From assembly GCF_900091465.1 (NCBI RefSeq), contig NZ_FMHV01000002.1, positions 6,572,001-6,636,000 on the forward strand: a stretch of DNA of 64,000 nt. The letters run 5' to 3'. Both the position numbers and the translations under genes were made by a program. Positions 35,437 through 45,539 of the stretch are shown piece after piece (the first letter of the stretch is position 1; each line of letters begins with the position of its first letter). This stretch comes from Micromonospora rhizosphaerae (GTDB lineage: Bacteria; Actinomycetota; Actinomycetes; Mycobacteriales; Micromonosporaceae). The notes beneath the pieces were generated by a model. It searched no databases and was not told where the DNA came from. It saw only the letters and a program-made list of their open reading frames with translations.

Positions 35437-36294
35437 GTGCAAACTCGGGCAATCGTGGCAGGCGGGGTGGTAGTGGCGGTCGTCGCCCTCCTCGGGGTCT
35501 GGCTCGTGGTCCGGCAGTTCGGGCACCAACTCCAGCTCCCGGTGGCCAGCCGCACCTGCACTGTGCAGGCCGACGGGCGGGTCGTGCTCGGCGCCGACCA
35601 GATGGCCAACGCGGCCACCATCGCGGCGATCGGCGTGCAGCGGCAGATGCCCGAGCGGGCGGTGGTGGTGGCGCTGGCCACCGCGTACCAGGAGTCGCAC
35701 CTGAGGAACATCGCCCACGGCGATCGGGACTCGCTCGGCCTGTTCCAGCAACGCCCGAGCCAGGGCTGGGGCACGCCGGAGCAGATCCGGGACCCGCGCT
35801 ACGCGGCGAAACGGTTCTACGCCGCGCTGAAGAAGGTCAAGGGCTGGGAGGGGATGCGGGTCACCGAGGCCGCCCAGCGGGTGCAGCGGTCGGCCTACCC
35901 CGAGGCGTACGAGAAGTGGGCTGACGAGGCAGCGGTCCTGACCCGCGCGCTGCTCGGCGACGCGACCGGCGCGGTGGCCTGCACGGTCGGACCGACGCCG
36001 ACGATGCGCGGGCAGGCGGCCGCGACCGCGCTGATCCGCGGGCTGACGATGGACTGGGGGCTGCCGGGCGTCACCTCGCCGACCGATCTGACCGGGCTGG
36101 CCGTGCCGGCCGCGGACGCCCGCAACGGCTGGCGGTACGCGCACTGGCTGGTCTCCCACGCCGAGGACCACGGCGTGAAGCGGGTCCGCTTCGGTGATCT
36201 GGAATGGACCGCCAAGCAGGGCACCTGGGCGAAGGTGAGCGACGACCGGGCCGCCCGGACGCAGGTGCTGGCAGAAGTATTCGCCGACACGTAG
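35437..36294 (+). CDS. Membrane-anchored lysozyme/transglycosylase-like protein
   Basis: 285 residues. One N-terminal transmembrane helix (VAGGVVVAVVALLGVWLVVRQFG), then an exported domain. The segment VVVALATAYQESHLRNIAHGDRDSLGLFQQRPSQGWGT has the lysozyme-fold pattern in which the Glu of QES is the probable catalytic acid, with LGLFQ as the family FQ motif. It may cut or bind peptidoglycan. The GTG at 35437 was chosen, with GGGGG upstream; GTG 35431 is possible. Confidence 0.8.
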   Translation: MQTRAIVAGGVVVAVVALLGVWLVVRQFGHQLQLPVASRTCTVQADGRVVLGADQMANAATIAAIGVQRQMPERAVVVALATAYQESHLRNIAHGDRDSLGLFQQRPSQGWGTPEQIRDPRYAAKRFYAALKKVKGWEGMRVTEAAQRVQRSAYPEAYEKWADEAAVLTRALLGDATGAVACTVGPTPTMRGQAAATALIRGLTMDWGLPGVTSPTDLTGLAVPAADARNGWRYAHWLVSHAEDHGVKRVRFGDLEWTAKQGTWAKVSDDRAARTQVLAEVFADT

Positions 36295-36335
36295 GCCGCC
36301 GGACCGGCAGCCGGCGAGGGGCCGGCCCGGCAGGG

Positions 36336-36980
36336 TCAGGAACGGCTGCCGGTGAGCCGGCGGCGCACCTTCTCCCGGATCGGTTCGGGCAGATCGGACA
36401 CCTCGAGCAGCCGAGGCAGCAGCTCCGGTTCCAGGGTCAGCGCCCGGAACATCTCGCCGATGGTCACTCCGTGCGCGGGGCGCTCCACCACCTCGACCGG
36501 GTCGCCGGCGCCCGCCTCGCCCTCCCGCAGCACCCGCAGGTACGCCCCCGGTGCGGCGCGGGCGGTGAACCGCTTGATCAGGTCGGGCATGCCCCAGAAC
36601 CCGGCGAAGGTGGCACACGGGATGCGCGGCTTGGTGATCTGGAGCAGCGCGGAACCGACCGCCCACTGCTCCCCGATGACCGCCCCGGTCACGTCGACCG
36701 CGTACGTGGTCAGGTTTTCGCCGAAGCCACCCGGCCGGATGCCCCGGCCCAGCTCGGCCGCCCACCACGCGGCGTCCTCCTCCGCGTAGGCGTACACCGC
36801 CTGGTCCGGACCGCCGTGGTGGGCCCGCTCGCCGATGAAGTCGCCGGCCACCCCGTCGACCCGCAGCAGCACCGGCCCGTCCACCGGGCGCTTGTCGATG
36901 CCGGTACGACCGCTCGCGTCGCCCGCCCACTCCGCCTCGGTCACCACGGCGAGGTTCACCGCCGCCAGCCTGCCCGTCAT
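36336..36980 (-). CDS. MOSC domain protein (YiiM-like)
   Basis: 214 residues. VDGVAGDFIGERAHHGGPDQAVYAYAEED and RGIRPGGFGENLTTYAVDVTGAVIGEQWAVGSALLQITKPRIPCATFAGFW form the MOSC core, with the conserved Cys in RIPCATF. MOSC proteins act on molybdenum cofactor or sulfur transfer; YiiM-type members reduce N-hydroxylated compounds. A C-terminal helical tail follows. TAGGCT six bases before the ATG gives a leaderless start. Confidence 0.9.
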   Translation of the reverse strand: MTGRLAAVNLAVVTEAEWAGDASGRTGIDKRPVDGPVLLRVDGVAGDFIGERAHHGGPDQAVYAYAEEDAAWWAAELGRGIRPGGFGENLTTYAVDVTGAVIGEQWAVGSALLQITKPRIPCATFAGFWGMPDLIKRFTARAAPGAYLRVLREGEAGAGDPVEVVERPAHGVTIGEMFRALTLEPELLPRLLEVSDLPEPIREKVRRRLTGSRS

Positions 36981-37024
36981 GGGGTCAGCCTAGCCGTGGC
37001 GCGGACGGGCCGGACAACGCATGA

Positions 37025-37195
37025 TCAGCCCTTGACAGCACCGGCGACCAGGCCGGAGACCATCCGGCGCTGCACCAGCAGGAAGAAGACGATCACCGGC
37101 AGGGTGAAGAGCGTCGAGGCGGCCATCACCGAGCCCCAGGCGGTGTCGTCCCGCCCGAAGAAGTAGGTCATCGCCACCGGCAGGCCGCGCCGTTT
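37025..37195 (-). pseudogene. Remnant of a carbohydrate ABC transporter permease (C-terminus only)
   Basis: About 57 codons read on the minus strand as RGLPVAMTYFFGRDDTAWGSVMAASTLFTLP, then VIVFFLLVQRRMVSGLVAGAVKG and a stop. This is the typical last transmembrane helix and end of MalG/UgpE-type permeases. The homology stops abruptly near 37195, where an AT-rich stretch begins, and the rest of the gene is absent. It is a relic left by a deletion or insertion, too short to code a working permease. Confidence 0.82.
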
Positions 37196-37334
37196 GGCAC
37201 TAACCTTCTGCGCCGCACCTAAGTAGGAAAAATTCCTTTACGACAGGGGGTAGTCGCGCGGCAGGGCGAACGGACCGTATCGCAGGCGGCAGGGCGGGAG
37301 GCAAGCCTGCCTCCGGGCAGCTCGGGGCGTACGC

Positions 37335-37366
37335 GCGGGCGCCCGACCGTCCGGTCGGGCGCCCGC
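37335..37366 (-). terminator. Terminator after glsB copy 1
   Basis: GCGGGCGCCCGACCG (37335-37349) pairs with CGGTCGGGCGCCCGC (37352-37366), a nearly continuous 15-bp stem with a minimal loop, just after the minus-strand gene that ends at 37389. Confidence 0.7.
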
Positions 37367-37388
37367 TTTCCGCAGCTGGGGATGTGTG

Positions 37389-37676
37389 TCAGTACCGGGT
37401 GACGCTGCGGCGCCGGCCGACGCCGGCCACCAGGGCCACGGCGATGGCGGCCAGCACGACCTGGACCAGCAGTTCCATCCAGTCGATGCCGGCGGTCTCG
37501 GTCGCGATGCCCAGAGCCCGGGCCAGCACCGTACCGAGCAGCGCGGCACCCACGCCGATCAGCATGTGCAGCCACATCGGCATGTTCTGACGGCCCGGCA
37601 CGACCAGGCGGCCAAGAGCGCCGACGATCAGACCAACAACGAGCGCGGTGATGATGCCCCAAACGGTGAGCTCCAC
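37389..37676 (-). CDS. GlsB/YeaQ/YmgE family stress membrane protein, copy 1
   Basis: 95 residues with three hydrophobic helices: VELTVWGIITALVVGLIVGALGRLVVPG, NMPMWLHMLIGVGAALLGTVLARALG and ELLVQVVLAAIAVALVAGVG. Transglycosylase-associated family (PF04226), often stress induced, role unknown. GTG 37676 has GAGGAGGG seven bases upstream. Its protein sequence is identical to copy 2. Each copy has its own upstream region and its own hairpin. Confidence 0.9.
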   Translation of the reverse strand: MELTVWGIITALVVGLIVGALGRLVVPGRQNMPMWLHMLIGVGAALLGTVLARALGIATETAGIDWMELLVQVVLAAIAVALVAGVGRRRSVTRY

Positions 37677-37866
37677 GGTCGCCCTCCTCCTCAAGATAAG
37701 TCACACGGGATCGTGTGGTTCCTGTCGTGCCCGCTAATGCCCGAGCCGTCAGAAATCCAAACCGACTCCGGGGACGGACTGCGCCGCACGACGCAGACCA
37801 GGACGTTTTCTTCGCACCCGGGTCGTACGGCCGCCGGCGCACCTTCGTCGATGAGCCGCGGACGCG

Positions 37867-37900
37867 AGCGGGCGCCCGACCTTCCGGTCGGGCGCCCGCT
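37867..37900 (-). terminator. Terminator after glsB copy 2
   Basis: AGCGGGCGCCCGACC (37867-37881) pairs with GGTCGGGCGCCCGCT (37886-37900) over 15 bp with a TTCC loop. It is homologous to the hairpin after copy 1. Confidence 0.72.
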
Positions 37901-37919
37901 TCGGCTGGCGATGTGCCGG

Positions 37920-38207
37920 TCAGTACCGGGTGACACTCCGGCGACGACCCACGCCGGCCACCAGGGCCACGGCGATGGCGGCCAGCACGACCTGGACCAG
38001 CAGTTCCATCCAGTCGATGCCGGCGGTCTCGGTCGCGATGCCCAGAGCCCGGGCCAGCACCGTACCGAGCAGCGCGGCACCCACGCCGATCAGCATGTGC
38101 AGCCACATCGGCATGTTCTGACGGCCCGGCACGACCAGGCGGCCCAGAGCGCCGACGATCAGACCAACAACGAGCGCGGTGATGATGCCCCAAACGGTGA
38201 GCTCCAC
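37920..38207 (-). CDS. GlsB/YeaQ/YmgE family stress membrane protein, copy 2
   Basis: The same 95-residue protein as copy 1, with no amino-acid difference seen. The DNA is almost identical over positions 37959-38221, but differs in the last codons (GTGACACTCCGGCGACG against GTGACGCTGCGGCGCCG) and in the upstream region. Start at GTG 38207 with the same ribosome site. Being the upstream copy, it may be the ancestral gene. Confidence 0.9.
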   Translation of the reverse strand: MELTVWGIITALVVGLIVGALGRLVVPGRQNMPMWLHMLIGVGAALLGTVLARALGIATETAGIDWMELLVQVVLAAIAVALVAGVGRRRSVTRY

Positions 38208-38466
38208 GGTCGCCCTCCTCCTCAAGACGTTGCACACGATCTGTGTCGTTCCTGTCGTGACCGCTAAATGCCCGACCCGCCGAAAGCCCAAACCGAATCA
38301 ACCGGTCACCAGGCACGGAACGTCGATCTCCGGATCCCGGGTCGGTTCTCGGCAGGGGATGCGATTGTCCAGGTGGGAGGGGGCGCCGTCGCCGTCGGTA
38401 GGCCGCGCCCGAGGACCGGAGAAAATTCCTCCGGGTACGACCGGGAAGCGGACCGAAACGGTCCGG

Positions 38467-38512
38467 CGCCCCGGTCGGAAGGGACCGGTGGTAGTCCGCT
38501 CCGACCGGGGCG
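38467..38512 (-). terminator. Terminator after lepA
   Basis: CGCCCCGGTCGG (38467-38478) pairs perfectly with CCGACCGGGGCG (38501-38512). It lies 41 bp past the lepA stop. The rest of the 38208-38552 gap is the upstream region of glsB copy 2; nothing else is seen in it. Confidence 0.65.
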
Positions 38513-38552
38513 TCGGCCGTGCGTCAGGTGTCGCGGAGGACGCGACCGTGGA

Positions 38553-40430
<1,878 letters not shown>

Positions 40431-40557
40431 AGCGGTCCGTTCTAATCGGCTGACGTGAGCAGGGCCGGCGCGCCGCCGGCCCCCTCTATGCTCCCACGTC
40501 GCTCCGGGCGCGGTCCGATCCCTCCTGGTGTGCTGGGCGACTCACTTCGCGGGCGGC

Positions 40558-41094
40558 TCACTCCGCGGGCGGCTCGACGAAGAGCGCGGCGAGCCGGGGC
40601 AGCCGGCGACGGGCCTCCTCCTCGTCGTCGAAGTCCCAGAAGTCGTTGAGGTCGGGCACGGGGACCGGGTCGCGCTCCGCCGGCAGGTCGGTCGCGGTCG
40701 CCTTCCGGTACGCCTCCCAGGGCACCGCGAGCATGTCCTCGCACTCGAACTCCTCGCCGCTGAGCGAGGCGGCCCGGACCTGCGGCAGCTCGGCGAGGGA
40801 GTCGGGGTCGCCGACCGCCTTGGCGAAGACCGCCCGGCCCTGGGTGATCAGCCAGCCGCGGAAGTACTCGAAGCCGTCGTCGGAGGCGCCGCCGTTGATC
40901 AGATAGGCCGCGCCCCAGAGGTCGACCCGGTACGAGGCGGCCAGCACCCGGCGCTGGTGGCGGGCGTACCCGACGATGTCCTCCGGGTCCCGCTCGGCGA
41001 GCAGGGCGACGGCCCGGGCGGCGACGGCATCGGGCTCTCCCCCGGCACCGGTCCGGGCCTGTTCGATCAGCTGCCAGAAGTCGTCGGTCCTCAT
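40558..41094 (-). CDS. DUF4240 domain protein
   Basis: 178 residues: MRTDDFWQLIEQARTGAGG, DIVGYARHQRRVLAASYRVDLWGAAYLINGGASDDGFEYFRGWLITQGRAVFAKAV and EFECEDMLAVPWEAY are the conserved blocks of this family, which is of unknown function and often found near toxin-immunity loci in other species. The C-terminus is acidic and includes FDDEEEARRRL. It is a solitary gene here, divergent from the APH-like gene. Confidence 0.85.
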   Translation of the reverse strand: MRTDDFWQLIEQARTGAGGEPDAVAARAVALLAERDPEDIVGYARHQRRVLAASYRVDLWGAAYLINGGASDDGFEYFRGWLITQGRAVFAKAVGDPDSLAELPQVRAASLSGEEFECEDMLAVPWEAYRKATATDLPAERDPVPVPDLNDFWDFDDEEEARRRLPRLAALFVEPPAE

Positions 41095-41179
41095 GGCCTG
41101 GCAGTCTGGCAGAGCTGACCGACATCCCCGTGCCGGCGCGGCCGCGCGGTGGTGGGCGTCGGTCGGGCAGCATGGGCGG

Positions 41180-42199
41180 GTGCCCGCGATCTCGCTGCCC
41201 CCGGTGCCGTACGAGGCGACGGCCGTCCGCCCGGGCTGGGCCGCGCTGCCGGCCGGCCTGCGGCACGCGGTCGCGGCGCGGCTCGGCGGCCCGCCGGTGG
41301 CGGTGCGGGTGGCCGGCGCAGGCTTCACCCGGGGCTTCGCGGCGGTGCTGGAGACCGCCGACGGCGCGCGGGCCTTCGTGAAGGCGGCGTCGCTGACCGA
41401 GCAGCGGCACCTGGTCGACTGGTACGCCCACGAGGCCGCCGTCCTGGCCCGGCTCCCCGCCGGCCTGCCGGTCCCCCGCCCACGCTGGGCGCTCACCGAG
41501 GCCGGCTGGTACGCGCTCTGCCTGGACGCCATCGACGGTCGGACGCCCCGGCTGCCCTGGAACCCGGCCGAGCTGGACGCCACCCTGGCCGCATACGCCG
41601 AGGTCGCCGCCGCACTCGCCGATCCACCCACGGAGCTGGTCGCGCTCGGGCTGCCGCACCTCGCCGACCTGGCCCGCGAGGACATCCTCTGGTGGGGCGA
41701 GGTGGCCGCCGGCCGCGAGCCGGCACCGGCGCTGCCGCCGTGGGCGCGGGCCCGGCTGCCGGAGCTGGTGGCCCTGGAGTCCCGCCTCCCGCCGTACGCC
41801 GGCGAGGTCGGCCCCGGCGGGCTCAGGTCGGGCCACCCGGCGGGTGGCTTGATCCACTGCGACCTGCGAGTGGACAACGTGCTGATCGACCCCGCCGGCC
41901 GGGCCTGGATCTGCGACTGGAACTGGCTCTGTCACGGCCCGGCCTGGTTCGATCTGGCCGGCCTGCTGACCACCGCGTACGCCAGCGGCCTGGACGCGGA
42001 CGTGGCCTTCGCCACCCACCCGGCGGCGGCCGGCGCTCCCTCCGACGCGCTCGACGTGACCCTGGCCGCCCTGTCGGGATACCTCCTCACCAGCGCCGCC
42101 GCGGGGGCGTCCACCGCCTCCCCGCACATCCGCGCGCACCAGCGGTGGAGCGGCGAGCAGACGCTCGGCTGGCTGGCCGCCCGGCGGGGCTGGGCCTGA
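41180..42199 (+). CDS. Aminoglycoside phosphotransferase-like kinase
   Basis: 339 residues, APH/ChoK fold: FTRGFAAVLETADGARAFVKAA (Gly-rich ATP site and Lys), the catalytic loop LIHCDLRVDNVLID and the metal-binding loop WICDWNWLCHGPAWFDLAGLL. The catalytic Asp, Asn and second Asp are present. The natural substrate is unknown; resistance cannot be assumed. GTG 41180 was chosen from codon pattern with CAGCAT six bases upstream; the frame is open upstream. Confidence 0.85.
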   Translation: MPAISLPPVPYEATAVRPGWAALPAGLRHAVAARLGGPPVAVRVAGAGFTRGFAAVLETADGARAFVKAASLTEQRHLVDWYAHEAAVLARLPAGLPVPRPRWALTEAGWYALCLDAIDGRTPRLPWNPAELDATLAAYAEVAAALADPPTELVALGLPHLADLAREDILWWGEVAAGREPAPALPPWARARLPELVALESRLPPYAGEVGPGGLRSGHPAGGLIHCDLRVDNVLIDPAGRAWICDWNWLCHGPAWFDLAGLLTTAYASGLDADVAFATHPAAAGAPSDALDVTLAALSGYLLTSAAAGASTASPHIRAHQRWSGEQTLGWLAARRGWA

Positions 42200-42312
42200 G
42201 CCGTTTTGGCTCGTCCCGGCGGACCTGGTAACCTAGCTCTTCGCGCGGCGATGACGCATGCTCGTCGTGCGCGGAAGCAGACCAACCCGAGCTATCAAGA
42301 CGAGGCTGTCGC

Positions 42313-42579
42313 GTGGCGAACATCAAGTCCCAGATCAAGCGCAACCGGCAGAACGAGAAGCGCCGGCTGCGTAACAAGTCGGTCAAGTCGTCGCTGAAGA
42401 CCGCCATCCGGAAGTTCCACGAGGCTGCCGAGGCCGGCGACGTCGAGCAGGCCACCGCGCTCATGCGGGACGCCGCCAAGAAGCTGGACAAGGCCGCCAG
42501 CAAGGGCGTCATCCACGCCAACCAGGCGGCCAACCGCAAGTCGGCGATCGCCAAGCGCGTCGCCTCGTTCCCGGCCTGA
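42313..42579 (+). CDS. rpsT: 30S ribosomal protein S20
   Basis: 88 residues, very basic: [30 protein letters not shown], then a helical hairpin with [22 protein letters not shown], the S20 signature that binds 16S rRNA. GTG start with GAGG upstream. It stands alone between the kinase and a convergent membrane gene and ends in a strong terminator. Confidence 0.97.
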   Translation: MANIKSQIKRNRQNEKRRLRNKSVKSSLKTAIRKFHEAAEAGDVEQATALMRDAAKKLDKAASKGVIHANQAANRKSAIAKRVASFPA

Positions 42580-42595
42580 CCAGCCCGCAGACCTG

Positions 42596-42631
42596 ACCGG
42601 AAGCCCCGGGTGTGAGCCCGGGGCTTCCGGT
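42596..42631 (+). terminator. Terminator after rpsT
   Basis: ACCGGAAGCCCCGGG (42596-42610) pairs perfectly with CCCGGGGCTTCCGGT (42617-42631), loop TGTGAG, followed by TGTCTGCGTTCTCTC, which is T-rich for this genome. Confidence 0.88.
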
Positions 42632-42644
42632 TGTCTGCGTTCTC

Positions 42645-43118
42645 TCAGGACAGCGGGTCGCGCCGGTCCGACCATGGCGCCGTCTCGCCGTACCTGGCGG
42701 CCCGGTCATCCGGGCGGGCCGGACGCAGCCCTGGATCCGATGCGACGACCGCATCGGGCACCGCGCGCGGGGCCATCGGTACCCGGACCCGGCCGACCAC
42801 CGGTGCCATCTGCCGCCGGAAGCGGTCCCGCTCCTGCTCCGGCACGAGCGCCGCGGAGCGGACCACCACCTCGGCGACCATGTCGTTGAGCTTCACCATC
42901 ACGGCCATCGCGGCGGGCAGCACCAGCACCGCCCACCAGCTGACCAGTTCGGCGAGGGCGAGCAGCACGGCGAGCGCGATCGCGCCCTCGAAGAAGAGGA
43001 AGCAGAGGACCCCGCCCGGGTTGACGAAGCGCAGCGCGAGGACGCGGGCGTAGAGCGGCCGGTAGCGCAACTCTTCGGCGGGGACGGTGGACCAGGCCGT
43101 ACGCGGGGGCCCGGTCAC
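42645..43118 (-). CDS. Membrane protein coupled to holA
   Basis: 157 residues with two long hydrophobic helices (NPGGVLCFLFFEGAIALAVLLALAELVSWWAVLVLPAAMAVMVKLNDMV), then a basic cytoplasmic part rich in Arg and Pro. No function is known. The GTG at 43118 overlaps the holA stop (GTGA), so the two are co-translated. It faces rpsT across the terminator. Confidence 0.78.
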   Translation of the reverse strand: MTGPPRTAWSTVPAEELRYRPLYARVLALRFVNPGGVLCFLFFEGAIALAVLLALAELVSWWAVLVLPAAMAVMVKLNDMVAEVVVRSAALVPEQERDRFRRQMAPVVGRVRVPMAPRAVPDAVVASDPGLRPARPDDRAARYGETAPWSDRRDPLS

Positions 43119-44095
43119 CGGGCGCCACCCTGCCGGGCGGCGGCGACCGAGAAGACCGCCCGCTCCAGTGCGTACTCCCGGTCGTCGGCGCCGCCCTTGA
43201 CGGCTGCGTTGCACTCGGCGGCCGCCCGCATCGCCTGCACCAGGCCCTCCGGCGTCCAGCCGCGCGCCTGCCGCTGGGCCCGCTCGATCTTCCAGGACGG
43301 CATGCCGAGGCTGCTCGCCAGCTGGTACGGGCTGCCCCGGCCGGCGGAGGCCACCCGGGCCACCGTACGGACCCCGTCGGCGAGCGCGTCGGCGATCGGC
43401 ACCGGGTCGACGCCGACGTGCAGCGCCCAGCGCAGCGCCTCCAGCGCGGCGGGGACGTCACCGACCATGGCCGCGTCGGCGACGGTGAAGCCGCTCACCT
43501 CCACCCGGCCCCGGTAGTAGCGGGCCACCGTGTCCGCCCCGATCCGGCCGTCGGTGTCCGAGACGAGCTGCGAGCAGGCGGCGGCCAGCTCGCGCAGGTC
43601 GTTGCCGACCGCGGCGATCAGCGCCTCGGCGGCGTCCTCGGTACACCGGCCGCCGGCCCGGCGGATCTCGTCCCGAACGAAGGCGACCCGCTCGCGGTGC
43701 CCCTTGAGCTTCGCCGCCGGCACCACGGTCGCGCCGGCCGACCGCAGCCCGTCGGCGAAGGCCTTCCCCTTCGCGCCCCCGAGGTGCAGCACGACGAGCT
43801 GCACGTCCGGGTCGGGATTCTTCGCGTACGCCAGCAGCGCGGTGACCAGGTCCTTGCGGGCGTCCTGGCCGGACCGGAGCACGAGCAGCCGCCGCCCGCC
43901 GAAGAGCGACGGGCTGAGCATCTCGGCGATCTCCCCGACCGTGAGCGAGCCGGCCTGGTACTCCCGGACGTCCACGTCCGGGTCGACGCTGCGCGCCTTC
44001 GCGATGGCTTCGCTGACCGCTCGGGTGGCGAGCAGCTCCTCGTCACCGAGGACGAGCAGAACGGGAGGCAGGCTGGCGGGGGTCACGTCGCCCAT
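43115..44095 (-). CDS. holA: DNA polymerase III, delta subunit
   Basis: Clamp-loader subunit that opens the sliding clamp. 326 residues: VLLVLGDEELLATRAVSEAIAKA, FGGRRLLVLRSGQD, LVVLHLGGAKGKAFADGL, DAAEALIAAVGNDLRELAAACSQL and the C-terminal helical domain. This is the usual DnaX-like but Walker-less pattern. ATG 44095 gives the normal N-terminus; the ATG at 44149 is in frame but adds an unlikely stretch. Confidence 0.93.
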   Translation of the reverse strand: MGDVTPASLPPVLLVLGDEELLATRAVSEAIAKARSVDPDVDVREYQAGSLTVGEIAEMLSPSLFGGRRLLVLRSGQDARKDLVTALLAYAKNPDPDVQLVVLHLGGAKGKAFADGLRSAGATVVPAAKLKGHRERVAFVRDEIRRAGGRCTEDAAEALIAAVGNDLRELAAACSQLVSDTDGRIGADTVARYYRGRVEVSGFTVADAAMVGDVPAALEALRWALHVGVDPVPIADALADGVRTVARVASAGRGSPYQLASSLGMPSWKIERAQRQARGWTPEGLVQAMRAAAECNAAVKGGADDREYALERAVFSVAAARQGGAR

Positions 44096-44331
44096 ATTCG
44101 CACGGCCCTCGGCGGGATCATGCCTGCTCATCGGCGACTGTGACGGCACAGCCCGCAGTCAGCGCGAATCCAGACATTTACGTCGATCCCAGCAAGCCAT
44201 ATCGCAGTCTGCCCCCAATTCTGAAGATTTGTCACGAGCGCCGGTCTTCCTGCGGCAGGATCCCCTTCGGGGGAACCTCGACCACCTCGCCGGCCCTTCG
44301 CCGGGACGGTGCATGTTCAGGGAGGTTCACA

Positions 44332-45483
44332 GTGAAGGTGCTGCACGTCATCACCGGCCTCTGGGTCGGCGGAGCGGAACTGCAGCTCGAACTGCTGCTC
44401 AGACACACCCGGCACGAACCCGAGGTGGTCACGCTCGACAACCGCGGCCAGGTCGCCGACAACATCGCGCAGGGCGGCGTGCAGGTTCGTGACCTCACCA
44501 TGACCCGCAACACCGAGGTGTCCGCACTGGGCCGGCTGCGCCGGATCATCCGGGAGGGACGCTACGACGTCGTCCACACCCACCTCTACCGCGCCCAGAT
44601 CTACGGGCACCTCGCCGCACGCCTCGCCGGCACCCGGGCGATCGTCACCACCCAGCACTCGATCGGCGAGACGCACATCGAACGCCGGCGGATGAGCATG
44701 CCGGTGCGGGCCCTGTACCTCACTGCCGAACACTGCTCGCACGCCACGATCGCGGTGTCCGACGTGGTCCGGGACCGGCTGGTGGCCTGGGGTGTGCCGA
44801 GCCGGAAGATCACGGTGGTCCCGAAGGCGGTCGACTTCGCCGCCGTCGCGTTCGACCCGGTCGGCCGGGTGAAGGTGCGGATGGACTGGGGCATCGGACC
44901 GAACGTCCAGGTCATCGGGGTGCTCGGCCGGCTCGACCCCAACAAGCGGGTCGACCTGGTGATCCGGGCGGCGGCGCCGTTGCTCGGCGAGAGGCGGCGC
45001 CTCGTGGTGGTCGGTGACGGCGAGGATCGCGAGCGCCTCGAGCAGACCGCCCGGGAGGTCGGGGTGACGGACCACGTGCTCTTCGCCGGAGCGCGGCGGG
45101 ACGTGGGCGAAGTGCTGTCGTCCTTCGACATCCTGGTCGCCGCGCCGAAGCAGGAGACGTTCGGGCTGGCCATGCTGGAGGCGCTGGGCAACGGGCTCCC
45201 CCTGCTCTACACCACCTGCCCCGCGTTGGACGGCATCGAAACCGATCGGGCGCGGCAGGTGCCCGGCGACGAGGTCGGGCTGCGACGGGAACTGGCCGCC
45301 GAGCTGCGCGCTCCGCTGCACCCGCGGATGCCCGTACCCGCACTGTGTGAGCGGTACGGCATCGAGAGCGTGGCCGCCCGGATCGACGACCTGTACGAGC
45401 GGATCGCGGCGCGGGGTCCCGCGCTGGAGCGGGTCACCGAGACGGACGAGGAGCGGCACGGGGACCTTTCGCCGTCCCCGTGA
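44332..45483 (+). CDS. Glycosyltransferase family 4-like
   Basis: 383 residues, GT-B fold: KVLHVITGLWVGGAELQLELLLRHT near the start, VVHTHLYRAQIYGHLAARLAG, the C-domain GVLGRLDPNKRVDLVIRAAAPLL, VVGDGEDRERLEQTAREVG and the donor motif VAAPKQETFGLAMLEALGNGLPLLYT (E-x7-E). GTG 44332 has a clean GGAGG six bases upstream. The 200-bp leader contains a CCCC-TTCG-GGGG hairpin (44262-44273). It is not in a visible polysaccharide cluster, so the acceptor is unknown. Confidence 0.9.
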   Translation: MKVLHVITGLWVGGAELQLELLLRHTRHEPEVVTLDNRGQVADNIAQGGVQVRDLTMTRNTEVSALGRLRRIIREGRYDVVHTHLYRAQIYGHLAARLAGTRAIVTTQHSIGETHIERRRMSMPVRALYLTAEHCSHATIAVSDVVRDRLVAWGVPSRKITVVPKAVDFAAVAFDPVGRVKVRMDWGIGPNVQVIGVLGRLDPNKRVDLVIRAAAPLLGERRRLVVVGDGEDRERLEQTAREVGVTDHVLFAGARRDVGEVLSSFDILVAAPKQETFGLAMLEALGNGLPLLYTTCPALDGIETDRARQVPGDEVGLRRELAAELRAPLHPRMPVPALCERYGIESVAARIDDLYERIAARGPALERVTETDEERHGDLSPSP

Positions 45484-45539
45484 GGGGTGCTTGCTAAGGC
45501 GTAGTGCGCTGACGGGAAGCTCAGCGCCAGATCGAGACG

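Larger units (their letters stand above)
37331..38270 (-). repeat. Tandem duplication of about 531 bp (glsB unit)
   Basis: Two units, about 37331-37738 and 37863-38270, each made of an upstream region with TTCCTGTCGTG, the ribosome site, the 288-bp gene and a GGGCGCCCGACC hairpin. The starts are 531 bp apart. The gene bodies are nearly identical, while the promoters and 3' ends differ, which suggests gene conversion. Confidence 0.88.

Noticed and set aside
37335..37900. CRISPR-like repeats
   Set aside because: The two similar hairpins are terminators of the tandem glsB genes; there are only two copies and no spacers.
41180..42199. Aminoglycoside resistance gene
   Set aside because: The fold is shared by many kinases for other substrates, and no resistance context is present.
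44140..44331. N-terminal extension of the glycosyltransferase
   Set aside because: The frame is open, but the clean GGAGG before GTG 44332 and the family alignment place the start there.
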